Shown: one piece after another, positions 56,705 to 64,000 of the stretch
How the letters are laid out: every line of letters starts with the position of its first letter
Numbering within the stretch: position 1 is the stretch's first letter
Assembly: GCA_029204225.1 (NCBI GenBank)
Contig: CM055094.1
Location: forward strand, 24,638,541 to 24,702,540
Source of the DNA: Diphasiastrum complanatum
Taxonomy: Eukaryota; Streptophyta; Lycopodiopsida; Lycopodiales; Lycopodiaceae
Direction of reading: 5' to 3'
DNA length: 64,000 bases
Program-made: the position numbers and the translations under genes
The notes under the pieces: generated by a model
What the model was told of the DNA's origin: nothing
Databases searched by the model: none
The model's input: only the letters and a program-made list of their open reading frames with translations

Positions 56705-58075
56705 AGCTGCTAATCTGGGAAGGTGTGGTGCTTGATTTGTTATCCTTCGTGCTATTGATCATACCGATCTCAGATTCATCCGATGGTGGGTTCAGATGTG
56801 GTTGGATGGTGCTTGTACAATGGAATGCAGTCTGGATCTTAAGGATCTGATCAATTTGATCGGCCGGAAGTAAAATTTAGGCCTTTTACGGTGGTTTTTC
56901 CTTGATAACTTCTTACTCCTTGCACTGATTGACCTGAGATTTTGACAGTACCTGGATCTGATATAGATCTTTCCATTAATCTAGTTTGCGAGGCTTCTCT
57001 TGTGCGAGGGTTGGCTGTGCGAGGATTCTTTAGCTATTTTTGTAGATAAAGAACTTGATATCTCTTAGATCCTTGGAAAGTAACTCTCTCAAGGAACACG
57101 GTAGCTGGATCTGGGTCAGATCTCACTATGGAATTCTTTGTGAGAGTTAACTCTCACACTAAGTGAAAATTTCACTGTATGCGAGGGTTCAGAACCACTT
57201 TTTTTGGCTTTATCTTCACCAAATCTCAAAACTAACTCTCGCAAGTTACATCACTGATGGAAATTATCATTCTCAATTGATTGAGAGAGTCTGCGAGAGT
57301 TCTTACTGGAAAAAATTTTCTGAAACTTCACTTTTTAGTGATTTTTTAACACTTGAACCCAATTTTCTGCTCACTGGAATCAAACTAACTCTCGCAGGCT
57401 TTTTTGTGTCCTTGTCTCACTAAGATGGACTTCAGAATCTTCTGCGAGAGTTCATGCCCACTAGAACTAAAAAATTTGGTGTTTGCGAGGGTTCTCTAGT
57501 ACTTTCCCATCTTTTTTTCACTGAAAACTCTCGCACTGGCACTCAGACATCAAAATAACTCTCGCAAGCTTCTTTGTGTCCTGGTCTCACTGAGATGAAA
57601 CTTCAGAGGGCTCTGCGAGAGTTCTGGTGAAGATTTGGATTTTTTTGGATTTTTTCAAGGGTTTTTTGAATTTTTTATGATTTTTCTCTGATTTTTGCAA
57701 TCTGCTTGGAACTAACTCTCGCAGGCTTCTATGCAGGTCTGGGACCAGTACCCTGGAGCTGCTGCCAATCATGCAAGGGTTAATTCACACTAGTTTTGGA
57801 GATATAAAAATCTGATGAGATTTTAAGCTCTTTTTCCCTCCAAAATGCAGATTGGTGTGTTTTTTGAAAATTTTTGGCTGATTGGTTTGGATTTCAAGTC
57901 CTTAGAGGCTGTTCAGGGCCTCCTCTACCCTCTCACACCTCCTCCGCTAGCTGTGAACAGTCCAAACACAAAAGAAAACAGAAAACTAACTCTAAACTCC
58001 CAAAAATCTATCTAAAACTACTCTAAAAAGCAAGAAAATAGCTAAAATGCAACTAAACTAGTTAGTGAAAACCTA
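56705..58075 (-). other. C1 untranslated leader with TGCGAG(A/G)GTT motifs
   Basis: About 1.37 kb, no gene. The motif occurs forward near 57015, 57181, 57292, 57442, 57484 and 57614 and as AACTCTCGCA near 57232, 57382, 57529, 57560 and 57713, with looser variants between. Three of the reverse copies continue as AGGCTTCT or AAGCTTCT. Confidence 0.75.
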
Positions 58076-58093
58076 TCCCTGGCAACGACGCCA
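58076..58093 (-). other. C1 primer-binding site (tRNA-Asp type)
   Basis: Minus strand TGGCGTCGTTGCCAGGGA, two bases away from the usual TGGCGCCGTTGCCGGGGA form and one base inside the LTR edge. Confidence 0.85.
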
Positions 58094-58094
58094 C

Positions 58095-58309
58095 TGTAGG
58101 ATCAAAGATCTTGCGTAGTATAGCCCTCCCACCTGTCAACAAGGGTTAGTTCACTGGATGGGTACCTAACTATGCATAGATGTTACTTTTAGTTAGTTTC
58201 CAACTTTCCGTCTAACTCTACCTCCCCTAACTCTACTCACACTAACTCTACTCCCCTAACTAACTTCATCATGATTTTGGGTGAAGAGAGAGGATAGAAT
58301 AGACGCGGA

Positions 58310-58404
<95 letters not shown>

Positions 58405-58972
58405 GATGGAGGTTAGCTCAAATGCTCAATTTCATTGCTTATGGAAAAACCTTAACTAGCATAAACCAAAAAGCATGGGAAATGGAAATAACAAGCAATC
58501 ACAACAATAGCATAAGCAAGAGTGATTAGCAAATGAGGATGCTTGAGCTCTCAAAATGATAGAGTCTCCTCCTCTCTATTAAGCATGAAAATAGTGTACA
58601 AAGGGTGAATTTTTTATAAAATGGGGAAGACCCTTGTCCCAAAATCCTATTGGCTAATATTTACATTGATCCTATCCATTCATCTTGGACCCAACTTGAT
58701 CCAAGAGTCCAAAAAAAGTACACTGAAATTCACAAGATTCATGTGAGTCCCAATTTGGATCCAACTCTAAAAAAGTAATCTCTAAGTTTAAAAATGACTT
58801 TGGGCCTCTAGTTTTATTTTAATTCAAAGGCCCAAGTCTATTTTATATTATTTACACTTAAGCTTGCGTGCTCATTGGGCCATGAGCTTATACACGCACG
58901 ATGCCATGCCCTCGCTACACATTTTATTGGTCGATTTTATTTATTTACAATTCGTTGGGAATACCCCCAACA
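58095..58972 (-). repeat. C1 5' LTR (878 bases) with internal (GA)n
   Basis: The minus strand starts TGTTGGGGGTATTCCC at 58972 and ends TTTGATCCTACA at 58095, giving TG...CA. A (GA)n run of about 88 bases at 58312-58400 lies in its downstream half. The flank beyond 58972 is GGACC, the likely target pentamer in C2. Its partner LTR was not found in the window. Confidence 0.8.
58312..58400. repeat. (GA)n microsatellite inside the C1 LTR
   Basis: About 88 bases of GA repeats inside the C1 5' LTR. The Glu-Arg frame through it is an artefact. Confidence 0.96.
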
Positions 58973-59018
58973 GGACCCATGGCCTGAAGTAGTGCTGGTC
59001 CCTCGGCACTCTGCCGGT

Positions 59019-59555
59019 TCAGTAAAGAGTCTTCTTGGCCCACCTTTGTTGGATCAGGTAGGTCATGACGTCTTCCATAAAGTTGAGGTGGTCCAGTTTC
59101 TTCAAGTCCTTGGGCGTGTGAAGGGACTTGTGGACTCCTGTCAGCCAATCTTGGTCAATCCACGCTTGGAATCTACGTGTCCATGGATCACCAAGAAGGG
59201 CAGCTCGGTAATACACACGAGCGACTGCTAGCTGATCTTCGACTTTGTCGAAAGCTAGCCCCTTATTTGGATCAAAGAATATGGGGGGAAGAAAATTGTC
59301 CCATTTAGTTTCAATCCCCATTAAATTCTCCAAGTCCCGGATGTAAGTGGCTGCCGCGCGGACTGTTGGATCAGGGCAGTTGAAATAGTGATTCGCAAAT
59401 GTGGTGAGAGCCCTTTTGGCATCTACATCTGTAGTCCAACCGTACTCTGATGGAATGATCGGCCAATTGAAGTTTTTAATTGTAATCTTGTCCAGAGGAG
59501 TGCCGCATTCTGCCCATTTGGATCGTCGTGTGCATGGCAGGAAATGCGCATTCAC
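59019..59555 (-). CDS. C2 3' ORF, C-terminal domain (unrecognised, Trp-rich)
   Basis: 178 codons opening at a GTG that overlaps the end of the preceding frame, so it is most likely the same protein after a one-base frameshift and not a separate start. Many aromatic and acidic residues: NFNWPIIPSEYGW near residue 28, NHYFNCPDPTVRAAATYIRD, YYRAALLGDPWTRRFQAWID near residue 120, ending QQRWAKKTLY. Helical and soluble by appearance. No membrane segment, signal peptide or catalytic motif that I recognise. It is in the position where some plant gypsy elements have env-like or extra ORFs. Function unknown. Confidence 0.6.
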   Translation of the reverse strand: MNAHFLPCTRRSKWAECGTPLDKITIKNFNWPIIPSEYGWTTDVDAKRALTTFANHYFNCPDPTVRAAATYIRDLENLMGIETKWDNFLPPIFFDPNKGLAFDKVEDQLAVARVYYRAALLGDPWTRRFQAWIDQDWLTGVHKSLHTPKDLKKLDHLNFMEDVMTYLIQQRWAKKTLY

Positions 59556-60472
59556 CCGTAATTGTTGCGGACTTGTGTCACATAGGCCCTGATGGCCGCA
59601 TGGTCTCTTTCAAACAATTGTTGATGCCACTCTGGTTGTGGTTGGAGGGCGGGTAATGTTTGCAGCTCCTTGACCTTTATTGTCTGAGCTGAAAACGATA
59701 TCTGCCAGCCGTCTCTTGATGACTCGTGGGGATACCTTGATAGGAATTCATTTATTTTTTCCTCCATGGACTTTGGTCTTTGGAAGGCCCGACTGGCAGA
59801 TATGGTGTGCGAACCTCTGGATGATGTTGCCTGCCCTTCTTCTTGGCTCTGACTGGTACTTGCGCCTTGGCCTTGGTCTTGGCCTTCGGACCCTTGATCT
59901 TGGCTAAATCCCCTTGCTGCTTGCTGGCTTTGGTCTTGGCTGGTACTGGCCTGTGCAGCGTCAAAAACAGGTGGCGGTGGAATTACCATGGGGGTGGGCT
60001 GGGCCTTTTTCTCCATGAACTGTTGGCAAGCCTTGAGGGCTTGTTTGGCCTGGGCGAGCTCGTGAGTTGTCCTTGCCCGATATTTGTCGAACTCTGTCTG
60101 GTAGTTGTTTAATGTTTGGCTATAAACCTGCACCTGACGCTGAAAGAAATTCACCTCTGATTCAGATAGCGGCCTTGAGTCTGGTGCAGGTTGAGCTAAC
60201 CAGACAAGCTTTTCATTTTGTAGGGCTTTGACTTTCGCTCCTAGGCGTGTATTCTCTGCTTCATAAATCTGTAGTTGCGTCTGGAGTGGATCAAGTCGTT
60301 GGGATGCTTCGGATTGAAGCTCCTGCACCTTCATGGAGGCCTCTGTCAGCACTTTGGAGAGGCTTTGGATGTAAAGATTGAGGCCCTCCTCCTTCTGCTG
60401 CAGCTTGGCAATCTCCCGGTGCCCTTCTTGTTCATGTTGCTGAGCTAGAATCAGCTCGTGCTGCGGCTTCAT
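59552..60472 (-). CDS. C2 3' ORF, coiled-coil and low-complexity part
   Basis: 306 codons from ATG 60472. Residues 4-92 and about 103-157 are heptad-like, rich in Gln, Glu, Leu and Lys, predicted coiled coil by eye (AKLQQKEEGLNLYIQSLS, EVNFFQRQVQVYSQTLNNYQ). Residues 158-170 are Pro-rich and 171-225 a Gln/Ser/Gly/Asp repeat-like linker. Residues 236-306 begin the globular region continued in the next frame. The frame is open throughout, notable in a decayed region. C1 carries the same start region at 48938. I do not recognise the family. Confidence 0.65.
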   Translation of the reverse strand: MKPQHELILAQQHEQEGHREIAKLQQKEEGLNLYIQSLSKVLTEASMKVQELQSEASQRLDPLQTQLQIYEAENTRLGAKVKALQNEKLVWLAQPAPDSRPLSESEVNFFQRQVQVYSQTLNNYQTEFDKYRARTTHELAQAKQALKACQQFMEKKAQPTPMVIPPPPVFDAAQASTSQDQSQQAARGFSQDQGSEGQDQGQGASTSQSQEEGQATSSRGSHTISASRAFQRPKSMEEKINEFLSRYPHESSRDGWQISFSAQTIKVKELQTLPALQPQPEWHQQLFERDHAAIRAYVTQVRNNYG

Positions 60473-60487
60473 GAGTTCTGCTCACAA

Positions 60488-60721
60488 CTATGTGTTGCTT
60501 GTTGCCATGTGTAGTACCCTGCTTTCCAAAATAGCTTTGGCTGTTACCACCTCCAGGATGTATTTGCCCAGAGTCTGGTACGCCGTCGTTAAGTCTGTGG
60601 GAGCAGCCGGTGCACTGGCACTGATGGAAGCTTGTATAGTATCGGCCCCGACGACTTGTGGAGCTCCGTCGTCATTGTCTTCAATGAGGTTCTCGTTGGA
60701 CCTAATGTCATTTGGTCGCAA
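60488..60721 (-). pseudogene. C2 3' ORF, N-terminal acidic part
   Basis: 77 codons in the same frame as the 306-codon ORF, separated from it by a TAG and a TGA within 16 bases. Acidic start (NENLIEDNDDG) then Ala/Ser-rich and a helical end (LGKYILEVVTAKAILESR). The first codon here is TTG; no in-frame ATG precedes it before a stop. The true N-terminus may have been lost or reached by splicing. C1 has a TGA near the same place. Confidence 0.5.
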
Positions 60722-60797
60722 ATAGAGAACTTGGAAATTTCAGTGTAAATTTGAGCAGGGCTTTGCCAACAAAGGTGACAAATGACTCGAATTCAGC

Positions 60798-60806
60798 CCT
60801 TATATA
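60798..60806 (-). promoter_or_regulatory. TATA-like box upstream of the C2 3' ORF
   Basis: Minus strand TATATAAGG in the context CCGCTATATAAGGGCTGAA, 77 bases before the first codon shown. The same box at the same distance is present in C1 (49332-49340). Transcription from it is inferred. Confidence 0.5.
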
Positions 60807-60925
60807 GCGGAATTTAGGGTGCATATTAGGTGAAAGCCACTTTCCTTTGCTCAGTTCCACCCAAATTTTGGCAAGGACCTTCTTCACAAAATTCTAAGAC
60901 CTCAGAGAAGTCTGCGAGAGTTCAG

Positions 60926-61097
60926 AAGTGCGTCGTCACTGGTATGGGGTGTGCGGAACCTTCAAGGCAATCGAAGATCTTAGGGAGTTGTAACAGTTGG
61001 TATCAGAGCAGTCGATTCTCTTAAAGGTGCACAAGTTCCCTTATTGCCTTTGCGACAGTATGGCCCTTGTTTTTTTTGGCTGTAGAAAATGCAAGGG
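60926..61097 (+). mobile_element. LTR/PBS fragment J of another retrotransposon
   Basis: Plus strand TGGTATCAGAGC at 60998-61009 is a tRNA-Met PBS, with sequence ending GTTGTAACAG before it as the LTR tail. Only about 90 bases follow before LTR D. It is too short to classify and contains no gene. Confidence 0.65.
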
Positions 61098-61817
61098 TAT
61101 GAAGTTTTTAGCACGTGTGAACTTCACCACACACCCTACAGGAACTTACTGAGGTGTTGTGATTGCACAAGATTGATCAAAGAACAGTATGCTTGAAAAA
61201 TCTAAGGCAAGAGCACAATGGCATACATCTGATGAAAAAATCTAACTCTTCACTATGAGAAATGAATGTCAGAAATAATTCTAAGTGTTCAGTATGGGGA
61301 AAAGAGGCTGCTCTCAGGTAGAGAGAGAAAATCATACATAGAAAACTCGGGTAGAGAGAGAATGAGTCCAAAACACAAAAATCTCAATATTCACAATATG
61401 GCAAAACATGCCCAGCTTTCCCTACATGAGAGAGACTTGAATTCCTACAGTGGAGTTGCATGGGAACTGAACTAATTCACCTACCAGAGATCCACATGTG
61501 CAACTGCATGCATGTATGGTGCATGTACTGCATGTCAACTCATAAAATTGCCTAGACATGTGTAGATCACAGAAACTACTTTGCATGTTGCATGCACTGA
61601 TTGCATGTGGCTTGCATGCATAAAGTAAGACTTTGCATGCTATCAAAACATCTGCATGTCATTACAATTGAACCTATCTAACTCAAATTGGAGCTACACT
61701 AGAAGGATATGTGCTCAATTCACACTCCTTATATGTACAACATGAAATCTAGTGGAAATTATCATGGACATGACCTCAAACTCGAGATAGGAAGATAAAT
61801 TTTTAATAATCTTCACA
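61098..61817 (-). repeat. E5 3' LTR (family D)
   Basis: Minus strand starts TGTGAAGATTATTAAAA at 61817 and ends near 61098 (ACTTCATA). It is the reverse complement of the solo LTR at 29966-30698. Ten TGCATG motifs cluster at about 61505-61665. No gene; the open frames within are by-products. Confidence 0.88.
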
Positions 61818-61826
61818 CTCCTCCTT
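61818..61826 (-). other. E5 polypurine tract
   Basis: Minus strand AAGGAGGAG directly before the TGTG start of the 3' LTR and six bases after the pol stop codon (TAA, 61834-61832). Confidence 0.85.
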
Positions 61827-61831
61827 AAAAT

Positions 61832-64000
61832 TTATGTTCCTATCAACATAGATTTTGAAATTAGGCCAAGGTTAGACCTCATCTTCATAAAGACATTCTT
61901 GAATAGAGGCCTGGTAAGAAGATCTGCAACACAATCTGAAGATGAAACATGCTCCAATGAGATCTCTCCTCCAATGACTTTTTCTCTTACAAGATGATGA
62001 GCCACTTCAATATGCTTGCTCCTTGCATGAAAGACTGGATTATTTGCAAGAGCCTAAGCAGAAATGTTATCATTCTTGATAATTGGTAAATCTTTATCTG
62101 CATAACACTTAAGCTCCAAAAGTAGCCTTTTGATCCATAAAACCTCCTTTGTTGTGTTGTAAGAGATTTGTATTCAGCTTCACAGGATGATAAGCAAATA
62201 GTTGTCTGCTTCTTTGACAGCCAAGAACATGAGAGCTTGTGGAGCCACCAAACAACATGCATGTGATCGGATGTAAGTGGGTATTCAGAATCAAGTATAA
62301 TCATGATGGATGATTAAGTATAAAGCAAGACTTTGTGCTAAAGGCTACTCTCAGATTGCTTGGGTCATTGCTTCAACCCACTTCTTGGATTGAAAAGCTT
62401 CCTGGACATCCTTAGGCTCTTCATCTGATATAGAAAGTGCATGATAGGAAGTTTCACCTTCCACTTGCCTTCCTTCCTTCATCATATGTGAGCCTCCTTG
62501 GCTCAGATTTTGCTCGTGTAGACCTTCTTGGTGTGATAGCTTGAATCTGCTCCTCCTCAAGCCTCGGCCTCACCTCTTCTTGAACAGCACCAAGGTTGAT
62601 GATTGATCTTGCATGAGTCTCTTTGATCTGAACATCATCCAAGTTAAATTTTTGATCTTCATAAAAGACCACATCTCTACTAACAAAATTTTTGTTAGTA
62701 GAGGGCAAATAAATCTTGTATGTTTTTTTAGTAGATGCATAGCCTACAAAAATTCCTTTCACTACACTAGGATCTCCCTTCTTCCTAGTTTCTATAGGTA
62801 CATGCACAAAGCATACACAGCCAAAAATCCTAAGATGATCTACCTTAGGCTTTTTCTTATACAACATCTCAAATGGTGTCTTTCCTCCTATTGCAAGATT
62901 TGGAAACCTATTACAAAGATAGTTTGCACATGCAACTGCCTCTCCCCAAAATTCTTTAGGTAGAGAAGCTTCCAGCCTAATGGCTTTTGCACATTCACAC
63001 AAAGTTCTATTTTTTCTCTCAACAACTCCATTTTGCTGAGGAGTATATGAACAAGAAAACTCTCTTTGAATGCCCTCTCTCACAAAAGTCTTTAAACTTA
63101 ATGGAAGTGTATTCCCCTCCACTATCACTTCTTAAAACTTTTATCTTGAAAGGATACTGCTTCTCTACATAAGCTTTAAGAGTAAGAAAAACATCATAAA
63201 CCATGGCTTTTGAAGACAGCATATAGATCCAAGAATGTCTTGTATAATCATCTACAAAAGAGACAAAGTAGTTGGCTCTTCCTTTGCTCTTAGTTGATGA
63301 GAAATGAACATCTGAGTGTACAAGTTCAAACAGTTGTTTTCTCTTGATACTTGATCTAGGAAAAGGCCTTCTATGTGACTTTGCCAGCACACAAGCTTCA
63401 CAAGGTAGAAGCTCCTTTGATAGTGTCTTTGGTAGACCAACAACTTTTTCTTCTTTGACCATAGATTGCATGGCTTTGAAATTGGGATGACCCAATCTAT
63501 TATGCCACAGATCCTCCTGTAGAACCTTGGTCTCATAAGCCATATATGAAATGTTAGGACTCTCCCTAGAATCTAGTTTGTACAACTTATCAATTCTAGA
63601 TCCTCTAGCAATAACTTCATTTTCTCTTGAGATTACACTTGTCAACTTGAAACTTGACATCCAATCCACTATCAAACAACTGCCCTACACTAATGAGATT
63701 CTTAGTCAATTTAGGTACATACAATACATCATGTAAGCAAAAAGATTTTGATGATGATGCATGTAATGGAATGCTACCTATTCCTTCAATCCTACACTTT
63801 ACATCATTAGCAGTATAGATTGACCTTTTTGCACCTAAATATGGCATGAGATTAGTGAAAGAGTTCCTAGAACTAGACATGTGGGAACTAGCCCCACTAT
63901 CTATCCACCATACTTCTTCATTCTTAAAAGGGAAAGATGAAAAAGTAGACATCATTAATGAATCTTCTCTTTCACTCTCTACACCCTCACACTCATCCTC
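61832..64000 (-). pseudogene. pol: E5 pol (copia), RT largely deleted, runs off window
   Basis: Protease DSGASSHM at 63901-63878. GAG-pre-integrase LWHNRLGHPNF near 63500. Integrase HSDVHFSS near 63310, RSDSGGEYTS near 63130 and NGVVERKN near 63020, then LRIFGCVCFVHVP near 62830. The linker ends at about 62366 (EEPKDVQEAFQSKKWVEA). Most of RT is missing. RNase H resumes at about 62225 (SWLSKKQTTICLSSCEAEY) and the C-terminus DLLTRPL and final stop are at 61832. Frameshifts near 63650, 63060 and 62500. Between linker and RNase H lies a piece of RT in the opposite orientation. The 5' end lies beyond 64000. Confidence 0.9.
62230..62362 (+). pseudogene. Inverted RT fragment inside E5 pol
   Basis: On the plus strand it encodes the start of copia RT (ELVEPPNNMHVIGCKWVF, then IKYNHDG and a frameshifted KARL-AKGY segment), matching E1 2758-2880. 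The flanking pol domains are on the minus strand. The segment is thus a local inversion, or a filler copied in reverse, at the site of the RT deletion. Confidence 0.8.

Larger units (their letters stand above)
48938..58972 (-). mobile_element. Ty3/gypsy element C1, 5' LTR to truncated 3' ORF
   Basis: Minus strand, right to left: LTR 58095-58972, tRNA-Asp PBS 58076-58093, leader with a scattered motif, gag 54650-56704 (with a MITE), protease, linker, RT, RNase H, integrase to about 50280, spacer, then the beginning of an extra 3' ORF cut at 48938 by element B. PR-RT-RH-INT order makes it gypsy. The PBS and knuckle type point to the plant Tat/Athila side. The 3' LTR is absent. C1 appears to have inserted into C2, whose sequence begins at 58973. 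Confidence 0.85.
58973..60925 (-). mobile_element. Ty3/gypsy element C2, 3' part
   Basis: Second copy of the C family, represented only by the end of the pol/3' ORF spacer (60722-60925) and the 3' ORF. C1 inserted 46 bases past the ORF stop at 59019. There is no polypurine tract next to 58973, which supports an insertion junction rather than a shared LTR. The right side ends at about 60925 against fragment J. Confidence 0.7.

Noticed and set aside
58095-58972. LTR shared between C2 (as 3' LTR) and C1 (as 5' LTR), i.e. a tandem element
   Set aside because: No polypurine tract precedes it on the C2 side, so insertion of C1 into C2 fits better. It would be reopened if the C2 sequence next to it proved to be the true 3' end.

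Overview
This window is repeat-dominated nuclear DNA of a flowering plant. The plant assignment rests on Ty1/copia and Ty3/gypsy LTR retrotransposons of plant type, on primer-binding sites of the tRNA-Met (TGGTATCAGAGC) and tRNA-Asp (TGGCGCCGTTG) kinds, and on a decayed fragment of a plastid-type NhaD sodium/proton antiporter gene with plant-style introns. The species cannot be named from the sequence. I see no intact host gene, rRNA, tRNA or CRISPR array. Almost every open frame is a piece of a retroelement, and all pol genes seen carry stops, frameshifts or deletions.

Layout: 1-4340, copia element E1 (+). 4341-7673, 5' part of an element 'A' (-), its LTR cutting into gypsy element C'. 7674-11290, C' (-), with protease, gag, leader, tRNA-Asp PBS and LTR. 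11290-14160, decayed copia F (+) carrying a MITE. 14165-14605, a large fold-back element. 15960-20170, a degenerate long-period tandem array. 20208-20846, a solo LTR (H). 21752-24575, an A/B chimera of non-coding retroelement pieces. 25075-26226, NhaD pseudogene. 27496-29286, microsatellites and a direct repeat. 29966-30698, a solo LTR with a perfect target-site duplication. 30750-39305, copia E2 (-), interrupted in its LTR/leader by the almost complete copia G (-, 32658-38662). 39306-44465, an LTR piece, copia E3 (+) and copia E4 (-), the last two fused tail to tail. 45206-48937, non-coding element B (-). 48938-58972, gypsy element C1 (-): LTR, PBS, leader, gag with four zinc knuckles, protease, RT, RNase H, integrase, spacer and a truncated 3' ORF, with a MITE inside gag. 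58973-60925, the 3' part of a second copy, C2, whose 3' ORF is nearly complete. 60926-61097, an LTR/PBS fragment. 61098-64000, copia E5 (-) with a 3' LTR and a pol that has lost most of RT and contains an inverted piece.

The most unusual content is in the gypsy family C/C1/C2/C'. It has an extra ORF downstream of pol (coiled coil plus an unrecognised tryptophan-rich domain), a TATA-like box conserved just upstream of that ORF in both copies, four zinc knuckles in Gag, and a short motif scattered in both orientations through its untranslated regions. Two related MITEs with CATTAG ends inserted into retroelement genes with no visible target-site duplication are the other point of interest. Element names (A, B, C, C', C1, C2, D, E1-E5, F, G, H, J) are labels for this report only.
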